Positions 1-5,394 of a stretch of DNA of 5,957 nucleotides are shown here, one piece after another. Position 1 is the stretch's first letter. Each line of letters starts with the position of its first letter. This DNA is from an uncultured Chloroflexaceae bacterium (GTDB lineage: Bacteria; Chloroflexota; Chloroflexia; Chloroflexales; Chloroflexaceae): the NCBI GenBank assembly GCA_937141995.1, contig CAKZQX010001103.1:1-5957 (forward strand), written 5' to 3'. The position numbers were made by a program, and so were the translations under genes. The notes beneath the pieces are model-generated. The model searched no databases and was not told the origin of the DNA. It saw only the letters and a program-made list of their open reading frames with translations.

Positions 1-1209
1 GGTGCTGATGGCCACGGTGACTACACTGGGTACGTTGACGCGAATCTCAACACTGCTCCCCGCCGGCAGTGTAACCCCCGGCCCCAGGACCGCACCGCGC
101 CGGCAGAGCACCTCCGGATCAAGCCGGTCGCCAACCTGGGCAGTAGATTGCACATCGGTGAAGATGCGCGACGGCAGCCGGGTAGCCGTTCCCAGGCGCG
201 CGCCGGTATCAAGCAGACTGTGCTGCACCAGGCAGTCAGCAGCAACCACCGTACCTGCTCCCAGCATGGTATTGTCGATCACGCAGTTATCGCCCACCGT
301 AACCCCTGCCGCCAGCACCGAGCGTTCGATAACCGTGTTTGCGCCGATCACCACGTCATCGCCAATGACTGCCGGTCCCGTGATGCGACTACCCGCACCG
401 ATGCGGGCCTGCCCAACCGCTACTGCCCCGTTGAGCATGCTCGTCGCCGCAATAGTTGCCGCGGGATGCTGAACGGCGGGCCGGTCAGCCTGCTGCTCGA
501 GCAGAAACGCATTGGCAATCAGCGCCTCCCAGGGCGTGCCCACCGGCACCCAGTGACCGGCGCAGAGGTGGTAGTGAACGGGATGCTCCGCGGCCAGCAA
601 CGCAATCAGATCGGTCAGTTCATACTCGCCACGGGGAGAGGGACGAATACGCTCCAGCAGGGGGAAGACCGCCGCGTCAAAGTGGTAGATACCGGGATTC
701 GCCGGCGCGCCGGGTTTTGCGTGGGGCGGCTTCTCGATAATGCGCTGTACGCGGTCATCGACAATGTCCAGGATGCCAAACGCCTGCGGATCAGCCACGC
801 GCAGGGCGGCCATGCTGTAGCGCTCCCGGCAGATGTTCTCCAGGTCCACCCGGCTGATCAGGTTATCGCCGTAGAGCAGGAAAAAGGGCGCGTCTATCCG
901 GCCTGCGACGGCCTGCAACGCACTGGCGGTGCCGTTGACCTGTTGCTGCGGCACATAGCGCAGTTCCATCCCTCGGTAGTCTGCACCAAAGTGGGCCTGG
1001 ATATCGGCGGCACGGTAGCCCACCACCAGCGTGACATGCGTAACCAGTCCAACCAGTTCATCGAGGATATGGGCCAGCAGCGGACGACCAACCAGCGGAA
1101 TAAGCGGCTTGGGTCGGTGCAGCGTGAGAGGCCGGGTACGCCGCGACTCACCGGCAACCAGGATCACGGCGTGGCGGGTCGCGCATTGGGCCGAGTTTGT
1201 CAATGGCAT
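1..1209 (-). CDS. GlmU-like sugar-phosphate nucleotidyltransferase, C-terminal end outside window
   Basis: The reading frame is open from ATG at 1209 to the left edge, giving 403 visible residues without the stop codon. Residues about 13-235 form a nucleotidyltransferase domain: AVILVAGESRRTRPLT (14-29) is the nucleotide-binding signature followed by RPKPLIPL, LYGDN (112-116) carries the metal-binding Asp, IIEKP lies near 157-161, NPGIYHFD near 171-178, and GEYELTDLI near 194-202. Residues about 262-340 show isoleucine- and valine-rich hexapeptides (IGAG, IGDD, IGAN, VGDN) of a left-handed beta helix. The family joins NTP and a sugar 1-phosphate to make an NDP-sugar in the cytoplasm for cell-envelope or polysaccharide synthesis; the exact sugar cannot be told. 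The start is supported by GAGG at 1217-1220, seven bases upstream. The signature differs from the usual GxGTR (here GESRR), and the usual WxDxGTP reads WVPVGTP. It has its own promoter and is probably not co-transcribed with the ANTAR gene. Confidence 0.9.
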   Translation of the reverse strand, partial: MPLTNSAQCATRHAVILVAGESRRTRPLTLHRPKPLIPLVGRPLLAHILDELVGLVTHVTLVVGYRAADIQAHFGADYRGMELRYVPQQQVNGTASALQAVAGRIDAPFFLLYGDNLISRVDLENICRERYSMAALRVADPQAFGILDIVDDRVQRIIEKPPHAKPGAPANPGIYHFDAAVFPLLERIRPSPRGEYELTDLIALLAAEHPVHYHLCAGHWVPVGTPWEALIANAFLLEQQADRPAVQHPAATIAATSMLNGAVAVGQARIGAGSRITGPAVIGDDVVIGANTVIERSVLAAGVTVGDNCVIDNTMLGAGTVVAADCLVQHSLLDTGARLGTATRLPSRIFTDVQSTAQVGDRLDPEVLCRRGAVLGPGVTLPAGSSVEIRVNVPSVVTVAIST

Positions 1210-1284
1210 ATGCACACCTCACAGAGCCGGTACTACTGCTTGTGCCATGTGTGTGGAAAAAAATAGCGATTACTGACACGGGGC

Positions 1285-1312
1285 ATTATACTGCAAAAGC
1301 AGTCAATGACAA
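1285..1312 (-). promoter_or_regulatory. sigma-70-type promoter of the nucleotidyltransferase gene
   Basis: On the minus strand a perfect -10 TATAAT (1285-1290) is preceded, after 16 bases, by -35 TTGTCA (1307-1312, five of six consensus bases). Transcription would begin near 1278, leaving a leader of about 69 bases that contains a run of seven T (1257-1263). The spacer holds an inverted repeat ACTGC-N4-GCAGT (1290-1303). Confidence 0.75.
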
Positions 1313-1326
1313 AGCGCAATGCGCTT
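1312..1326. promoter_or_regulatory. palindrome touching the -35 box, possible operator
   Basis: AAGCGC-AAT-GCGCTT is a perfect 6-bp inverted repeat with a 3-base centre. It abuts and overlaps by one base the -35 box of the nucleotidyltransferase promoter. This position suits a regulator binding site; no known regulator is recognised. Confidence 0.35.
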
Positions 1327-1442
1327 CTGATTGGACGGGGGGGCAGGCTACCAATATAACAGGAGTTACGCGGTCAGTTCCAAATCCGGCATGTGCCTGA
1401 ATAAACAGCCCGACTCGCCTCCGGCAGGGCGGAATAGAACAT

Positions 1443-1489
1443 TCTTTTCCGGAACATGTGGCACGGTGTGCCACATGTTCCGGAAAAGA
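1443..1489. repeat. perfect 22-bp inverted repeat with 3-base loop
   Basis: Arms 1443-1464 and 1468-1489 are exactly complementary over 22 bp around the loop GGT (plus strand). The arm contains TTCCGGAACATGT. It lies 88 bases behind the stop codon of the ANTAR gene and upstream of the nucleotidyltransferase promoter, so it may end or protect the ANTAR transcript. It is not a textbook intrinsic terminator: in the minus direction the stem is followed by AATGTTCTATT, with no clean T run, and the T-rich part lies in the 5' arm. A DNA-binding palindrome or a repeated intergenic element are alternatives. Confidence 0.85.
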
Positions 1490-1576
1490 CAGAAACGTAC
1501 CACACTGCCGCAGGTGAAATACACCGTTATCGGGAGCAAACGACCCGTTTGAATGCGCATCGCGTAACGCGTGAAA

Positions 1577-2164
1577 TTAATAATCCGGGGTAATCTGCTG
1601 TGCCAGCAGGATCGCCTGAGCGACTTCCTTCATCGACTTGCGGCTATTCATTGCCAGTTGCTGAATGCGGCGAAATGCCTCTGCCTCGCGCAGTCCCTGA
1701 CTGTCCATCAGGTAGCCCTTGGCACGCTCGATCACCTTGCGTGTCTCCAGTCGTTCTTGCAGTTGGGACAACTCCTGTTTGCGCGCATGCTGCTCCTGCC
1801 AGCGCGCACAGGCGACCTCAATGATCGGCATCAAGGTGCTCTCGTGGATCGGCTTGACCAGAAAACCCAGCACACCGGCGTCACGCGCCCGCGATACCAA
1901 TTCCCGGTCGCTGGAGTTCGTAATCAAGATAACCGGAGCCAGCCCTTCATTCTGGAGCAACCGGGCAACCTCAATGCCGTCCATACGCGGCATATCGCGG
2001 TCGATTAACACTACATCGGGCCGAAGCTGGCGAATTAAGAGAATGGCACTCATCCCATCGCCGGCCTCGCCAATCACCAGGTAGCCCAGATGCTCCAGCG
2101 TTTTGCGCAGGTTGGCGCGAATGGTCGACTCATCTTCCGCTATCAAAACGCGTTTGCCTGTCAT
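1577..2164 (-). CDS. response regulator with REC and ANTAR domains
   Basis: This is a 195-residue protein starting at ATG 2164, chosen because GGAGG (2170-2174) lies five bases upstream; the frame could extend to TTG at 2176, but that codon overlaps the ribosome binding site. Residues 4-120 are a receiver domain with acidic E10/D11, phospho-acceptor D55 in LIDRDMP, T82 and K104-P105, so it should accept phosphate from a histidine kinase. A helical linker (about 120-140) leads to an ANTAR domain (about 138-188) with the hallmark AKGYLM (148-153), GLREAEAF and SMKEVAQAIL. ANTAR domains bind paired RNA hairpins and block transcription termination, as in NasT/AmiR-type regulators, so the output is probably RNA-level in the cytoplasm. 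The partner kinase and target RNAs are not in the window. It has its own promoter and a hairpin-bearing leader. Confidence 0.95.
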   Translation of the reverse strand: MTGKRVLIAEDESTIRANLRKTLEHLGYLVIGEAGDGMSAILLIRQLRPDVVLIDRDMPRMDGIEVARLLQNEGLAPVILITNSSDRELVSRARDAGVLGFLVKPIHESTLMPIIEVACARWQEQHARKQELSQLQERLETRKVIERAKGYLMDSQGLREAEAFRRIQQLAMNSRKSMKEVAQAILLAQQITPDY

Positions 2165-2186
2165 CGATGCCTCCAAATATCAATAA

Positions 2187-2223
2187 GCCCCTTGTCGCGC
2201 CGGTTCTATGGGCGGCAAGGGGC
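2187..2223 (-). promoter_or_regulatory. terminator-like hairpin in the leader of the ANTAR gene
   Basis: Arms 2187-2194 and 2216-2223 (GCCCCTTG and CAAGGGGC) form a perfect 8-bp GC-rich stem, and a further 4-bp CGCC/GGCG helix can form inside. On the minus-strand transcript the stem is followed at once by a U-rich stretch (2186-2175, eight T in twelve) and then by the GGAGG ribosome binding site. The layout fits a transcription attenuator or a translation-masking hairpin. Structure is seen; function is inferred. Confidence 0.55.
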
Positions 2224-2261
2224 AACCATGCACCAGAGTTAGACATCGTAGCTTACAGGCC

Positions 2262-2290
2262 AGTATACCTGGTTGCGGCAGCAACGACAA
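2262..2290 (-). promoter_or_regulatory. sigma-70-type promoter of the ANTAR regulator gene
   Basis: On the minus strand -35 TTGTCG (2285-2290) and -10 TATACT (2262-2267, five of six consensus bases) are separated by exactly 17 bases. Transcription would begin near 2255, giving a leader of about 90 bases that includes the hairpin at 2187-2223. The spacer holds the inverted repeat GTTGC-N4-GCAAC (2272-2285), a possible operator. Confidence 0.7.
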
Positions 2291-2414
2291 GGGCTACAAT
2301 ATACAAAGTCACACCAGCGGCACTTGTGCAGGAAAACGGGTGGTTCCTTAGTCGAAAGCGTCTTTCAGGCAGCATTCAAAATGAATAATGCGCGCTTGAC
2401 AGTTTGTAGTGTTG

Positions 2415-2442
2415 CCGGATGAACATTGCGCTGTTCATCCGG
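2415..2442. repeat. 11-bp hairpin with 6-base loop
   Basis: CCGGATGAACA (2415-2425) pairs perfectly with TGTTCATCCGG (2432-2442) around a six-base loop. On the minus strand the loop reads GCGCAA. It is the last strong member, in the direction of transcription, of a hairpin run between the EAL and ANTAR genes. Confidence 0.8.
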
Positions 2443-2458
2443 ACATCGCTGGACCGGA

Positions 2459-2556
2459 GTTCCGGCGTCAGCCGAACCAGGCGTTCCCGGCAGGATGCCA
2501 CTGTCCGGGCAGGCATCCAACCGCCTCAAGCCGGAATTGCCGGATGGCATATCCGG
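2459..2556. repeat. cluster of three smaller CCGG-rich hairpins
   Basis: Three inverted repeats are visible. 2459-2477 pairs GTTC+GGC with GCC+GAAC, with one bulged base. 2493-2518 pairs GGATGCC with GGCATCC over a 12-base loop. 2540-2556 pairs CCGGAT with ATCCGG over a 5-base loop. The CCGG motif recurs (also at 2454-2465 and 2531-2543), giving a mosaic of mutually similar arms. No protein-coding signal is convincing here. Confidence 0.6.
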
Positions 2557-2578
2557 TAAACAGCCGTTCGGGGTTCTG

Positions 2579-2629
2579 ACCTGACCGGGTAGTCGGACGG
2601 GGCAGGCTGGTGCGCCTGCCCCATCAGGT
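2579..2629. repeat. compound hairpin with 9-bp GC-rich core
   Basis: GGGGCAGGC (2599-2607) pairs perfectly with GCCTGCCCC (2614-2622) around a six-base loop (GCACCA on the minus strand). An outer ACCTGA (2579-2584) can pair with TCAGGT (2624-2629), so a two-level structure encloses 2585-2598. Like its neighbours it lies in the EAL-ANTAR gap and would be transcribed by read-through or from the candidate promoter at 2768-2797. Confidence 0.7.
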
Positions 2630-2639
2630 TCTGGATCTG

Positions 2640-2674
2640 GTTGATCCCCTGGACAAGCTACGGGGAAATTCAAC
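2640..2674. repeat. two-part hairpin GTTGA/TCAAC plus CCCC/GGGG
   Basis: GTTGA (2640-2644) pairs with TCAAC (2670-2674) and, inside, CCCC (2646-2649) pairs with GGGG (2662-2665), around a 12-base loop. It is the weakest of the hairpin run because of an asymmetric internal loop. Confidence 0.5.
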
Positions 2675-2705
2675 TAATTGTTGTTGGTAGCATAGCAGTG
2701 TGTGG

Positions 2706-2728
2706 CAGACTGGTCTATAACCAGTCTG
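2706..2728. repeat. 9-bp hairpin with 5-base loop
   Basis: CAGACTGGT (2706-2714) pairs perfectly with ACCAGTCTG (2720-2728) around CTATA. It is the first hairpin downstream of the candidate promoter at 2768-2797 and lies about 33 bases into the predicted transcript. No U run follows it, so it is not an intrinsic terminator. Confidence 0.75.
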
Positions 2729-2767
2729 ATGTAGATTGATCGTAACTCGGGTGGCAAAAGTAGACGC

Positions 2768-2797
2768 AGTATGTTCTGTGTGACAATTTTATGTCAA
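2768..2797 (-). promoter_or_regulatory. candidate promoter overlapping a TGACA-N6-TGTCA palindrome
   Basis: On the minus strand a consensus -35 TTGACA (2792-2797) is followed after 18 bases by a weaker -10 CATACT (2768-2773, four of six). The -35 forms part of an inverted repeat TGACA-N6-TGTCA (2781-2796), a possible operator in a locally AT-rich stretch. It would start transcription near 2761 into the hairpin-rich stretch. No coding start follows, so if used it would make a leader or a non-coding RNA. Confidence 0.4.
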
Positions 2798-2864
2798 TTT
2801 TTGGACCGGACTGAATGGCAAACCGGAACTGCCCAAAGGCAGCCCTCTGTGATGGCAACAAGCG

Positions 2865-2908
2865 TACACAGAGAACGCAAAGAACATTTGCATTGCCCCC
2901 TCTGTGTA
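2865..2908 (-). terminator. long hairpin just behind the EAL stop codon, probable transcript end
   Basis: An outer 9-bp stem (2865-2873 with 2900-2908) and an inner stem (2874-2881 with 2887-2894, eight pairs counting one A-C mismatch on plus, G-U on the minus transcript) stack around a 5-base loop, with a one-sided bulge at 2895-2899. It begins six bases after the EAL stop codon. There is no strong U run behind it, so it may act by stabilising the 3' end or with Rho rather than as a classical intrinsic terminator. Confidence 0.5.
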
Positions 2909-2914
2909 GGGCCG

Positions 2915-4018
2915 TTATGCCGGCAGTGCCGCTATCTCCGGTATGGGATGTGCTGTGGGCCGGGCGATCAGGTAGCCCTGTACCAGGTTTGCTCCATGCG
3001 CGCGTACCCAGGCCAGTTCTTCCGGCGTCTCAACGCCCTCGGCGACCGTCTGAATGTTCAACTGGTACGCCAGTTCAAAAATCTTCTGGGCAAGTACGGC
3101 TTTGTAGGTATCGCGGTGTACGTCGCGGATCAGTTCTTTGTCGAGTTTGATAATGTCCGGGCGCAGTTGGTGAATCAGATTCAGGGAAGCATAGCCCGCT
3201 CCCAGATCGTCCAGGGCCACGCGAAACCCGGTTTTCCGGTAGAAGTTCAAAATATGCTGTAGATGTTCTACATTTTGAACGTGATCCGCTTCATTGACTT
3301 CAAAAACGATATTGTGTGCGGATAGTCCCAATTCGCGCATCAGGCGTATCGTGGAACGCAGACAGAACGCCGGATCGTAGATGGCGTTGGGATTAAAATT
3401 GATAAACACCGGAACGCGGATCTGATGCCGGGCCATAGCGCGGAGCGCATGCTGACGCGCAGTCAGATCTATCTGAAAGAGCAGATCGGCATCGCGCGCC
3501 AGGTTGAAGATGCGTAGCGGCTGTACCAGATTGCCCTGTTCATCTACACCTCGCAGGAGCGCCTCGTATCCATAGATGCGCCGGGTATCCTGCGCCGCAA
3601 CAATCGGTTGAAAGTGACAGATAAAGCGTTCTTCCACCAGCATATCAACCAGCCAGTGCGCCGTGTTGAAGACGCAGAACTGGTGAAGGGTATGCATGCG
3701 GGCCATATCGCTCAGGCCGGGTTCCTGCGTTCCGGGCATAAGCAGAGCGCGCGTACCTTTCATCTCTTCACGGGTCAAGATCTTTTCCACGCCCGCGATA
3801 AATTGCGGGATCGTCTGGCTATGCAACGCTACGGTGATACACTGCGCTCTGGACAGCAGTTTATGCTGCTGGTTCTGCTGCTCCAGGTAGCGCAACAGTT
3901 TTTTCTGGATGTGACCGATTGGCACCCAGAGAAAGAGTTGAAATGTTCCCTGTGCAATCACCGGGAGCACCTCACACTGCTCACAGGGTGAAGATCGGGA
4001 TGTACCCATTGTAACCAT
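2915..4018 (-). CDS. EAL-domain cyclic di-GMP phosphodiesterase with unassigned N-terminal region
   Basis: This is a 367-residue protein from ATG 4018, chosen because AGGAG (4023-4027) lies four bases upstream; ATG 4009 and TTG 4084 are alternatives. The EAL domain spans about 125-360 and should hydrolyse c-di-GMP to pGpG in the cytoplasm. The expected active-site residues are present: E152 in YEALLR, N207 in INFNPN, E240 in FEVNE, D270-D271 in DDLGAG, K291 in IIKLDK, E327 and E330 in AEGVET, and Q347 in VQGY. Residues 1-120 are not recognised: a Cys pair CEQC at 12-15 is followed by a hydrophobic, helix-rich stretch, with no clear signal peptide or membrane segment. There is no GGDEF domain, so degradation alone is expected. 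It follows the PAS-STAS gene by 78 bases on the same strand, probably in one operon. Confidence 0.93.
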   Translation of the reverse strand: MVTMGTSRSSPCEQCEVLPVIAQGTFQLFLWVPIGHIQKKLLRYLEQQNQQHKLLSRAQCITVALHSQTIPQFIAGVEKILTREEMKGTRALLMPGTQEPGLSDMARMHTLHQFCVFNTAHWLVDMLVEERFICHFQPIVAAQDTRRIYGYEALLRGVDEQGNLVQPLRIFNLARDADLLFQIDLTARQHALRAMARHQIRVPVFINFNPNAIYDPAFCLRSTIRLMRELGLSAHNIVFEVNEADHVQNVEHLQHILNFYRKTGFRVALDDLGAGYASLNLIHQLRPDIIKLDKELIRDVHRDTYKAVLAQKIFELAYQLNIQTVAEGVETPEELAWVRAHGANLVQGYLIARPTAHPIPEIAALPA

Positions 4019-4096
4019 GCTGCTCCTACAAGACATAATGTTGGCCTGTTTCCCTTCTGTCCGATATGCTGTGCGTGCAGGCAACGCTGCAGCACG

Positions 4097-5359
4097 TCAC
4101 TTCTTCTGCCCCAGTGCATAGGTAATTCCGTTCTGTAAGGTACTCCGTGTGATCAACCCGCTCAGGTCGGCCCCCAGGTGAACCAGCGTCTGGGCGATAG
4201 TTCCATGCATCCCGGTGAGAATAACCTGCGCTCCCAGGAGTTTCGCCGCCTGCGCCGCGCGCACCAGGGCGTTGGCGACCTGCGTATCGACAACCCGCAC
4301 GCCGGTAATATCCAGAATGGCAACCGTAGCACGATGCTGACTAATTCCCGTCAGCAAGTTTTCCATAATCTGCTGGGCGCGCTGAGTGTCAATCGTGCCA
4401 ATCAGCGGCATAACCACAACCTCGTCGCTGAGGGGAATAAGGGGTGTAGACATTTCGGCCAGAATCGCGGCCTGGGACTGGATAATCTCCTCCTGCAATC
4501 GTTTATGCGCGGCTTCCATCCGTCGGCGCTCAGAGATATCGTGGAAGTAGACTGACAAGCCATCGTTGGAAGGATAAGCGCGCACTTCAAACCAGGTGTC
4601 GAACGGCGGATAGTATTCCTCGAATGTCACTGCCGTCTGCTCGGCAACTGCCCGATGATACTGCTGGTAAAAGGTCGTGCCCACCGCATCGGGAAACTCT
4701 TCCCAGATTACTTTCCCCTGGAGTTCTTCGGGGGCGCGAAACAGCAGTTCCCCGGCCTGATGATTAATATAGGTAAACCGCCATGCATTGTCGAGAGCAA
4801 AAAAGGCGTCGGTGATACTCTCCAGAATAGCATTGATCCGGCGGTTTGATGTCAGGAGGGCCGCCTCGGCCTGCATTCGCGCCTCAACATTGCGCGTGGC
4901 ACATTGAAGTTCGCTAATCGCGCCCGTCTGGGGATTGCGCACCGTTCGGCTGGTCGTCTCTACCCAGACATACTGCTCATCGCTGGTACGGATGCGATAG
5001 GTTACGGACGTGATGTCGGGCACTTCCAGGGTTGCCTGGTGGTTGTGCCGGATTGCGGCCAGGTCTTCGGGATGAAACAGGTCATAGGCCATCGTGCCGA
5101 TCAGATCTATCGGTTCAAAGCCGAGGATGGCGCGGCATGCCGCTGAGACATACAGATAGGTGCCGTCGGGGGCATGCCGCGAGATCATATCGGTGGCATT
5201 TTCGGCCAGCAGACGATACTCTGCCTCGCTTGCCATGAGTGCCGCTTCGGTTTGCTGGTGGGCTGCTACCTGCGCTTCCAGTTCGGCAATCCGCTCCTGA
5301 AAGGCTGTTATCCGCTTCGATCCGTTGGTCTGTAATTCGTAAGGTGCGTTTGATGTCAT
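4097..5359 (-). CDS. PAS-PAS-STAS stressosome-type sensor (RsbR class)
   Basis: This is a 420-residue protein from ATG 5359, favoured because AAGGA lies ten bases upstream; ATG 5377 (six residues longer) has no visible ribosome binding site. A short coiled coil (about 18-45) leads to PAS 1 (about 46-163, with DGTYLYVSAACRAILGFEP and a YVWVE PAC strand) and PAS 2 (about 170-277, DNAWRFTYINHQAGELL), then a helix (278-300) and a STAS domain (about 303-415). The STAS part is strongly RsbR-like: STPLIPLSD, GTIDTQRAQQIMENLL, DITGVRVVDTQVANALV, LGAQVILTGM, ITRSTLQNG. RsbR proteins form stressosomes with RsbS and are phosphorylated by RsbT on two STAS threonines; both appear kept (T325 in IDTQ and T359 in VDTQ, 34 residues apart as in RsbRA). 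No kinase or RsbS lies in the window. The signal sensed by the PAS domains is unknown. It sits between the MshEN and EAL genes. Confidence 0.93.
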   Translation of the reverse strand: MTSNAPYELQTNGSKRITAFQERIAELEAQVAAHQQTEAALMASEAEYRLLAENATDMISRHAPDGTYLYVSAACRAILGFEPIDLIGTMAYDLFHPEDLAAIRHNHQATLEVPDITSVTYRIRTSDEQYVWVETTSRTVRNPQTGAISELQCATRNVEARMQAEAALLTSNRRINAILESITDAFFALDNAWRFTYINHQAGELLFRAPEELQGKVIWEEFPDAVGTTFYQQYHRAVAEQTAVTFEEYYPPFDTWFEVRAYPSNDGLSVYFHDISERRRMEAAHKRLQEEIIQSQAAILAEMSTPLIPLSDEVVVMPLIGTIDTQRAQQIMENLLTGISQHRATVAILDITGVRVVDTQVANALVRAAQAAKLLGAQVILTGMHGTIAQTLVHLGADLSGLITRSTLQNGITYALGQKK

Positions 5360-5394
5360 TACACAATGTTCCTTCATTCGGTAAGGTGTTGAGA

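Larger units (their letters stand above)
2390..2765 (-). ncRNA. candidate structured RNA between EAL and ANTAR genes (speculative)
   Basis: At least six hairpins are packed between 2415 and 2728, downstream of the candidate promoter at 2768-2797, and I see no convincing gene in this stretch. The boundaries are guesses: the start from the promoter spacing, the end just past the 11-bp hairpin at 2415-2442. I recognise no known RNA family. It could equally be an untranslated tail of the EAL operon or a patch of repeated intergenic palindromes. Confidence 0.25.

Noticed and set aside
148..1266. Long plus-strand open frame of 372 codons
   Set aside because: It lies antisense to the nucleotidyltransferase, whose minus-strand translation shows clear family motifs; the plus product is Arg/His/Gln-rich with no recognisable domain.
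1571..2008. Plus-strand open frame opposite the ANTAR regulator
   Set aside because: It is a shadow of the REC-ANTAR gene, with no domain and no upstream ribosome binding site.
2396..2424. TTGACA on the plus strand as a promoter -35 box
   Set aside because: No acceptable -10 box lies 16-18 bases downstream, and no plus-strand gene follows.
2415..2622. ANTAR-type dual hexaloop RNA target
   Set aside because: Two hairpins here have six-base loops (GCGCAA and GCACCA on the minus strand), but the known target has adjacent hairpins with A at loop position 1 and G at position 4. Neither loop fits, and they lie about 150 bases apart.
2365..2673. Minus-strand open frame of 102 codons in the EAL-ANTAR gap
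   Set aside because: The product is Pro/Gly/Asp/Cys-rich and follows the hairpin arms; no ribosome binding site or family resemblance was seen, so it is better explained by structured GC-rich non-coding sequence.
2415..2728. CRISPR array
   Set aside because: The repeats are inverted and of different sequence and spacing; there is no regular direct repeat with unique spacers.
2771..3262. Plus-strand open frames overlapping the start of the gap and the EAL gene end
   Set aside because: Most of their length is antisense to the EAL domain; no domain is recognisable in the translation.
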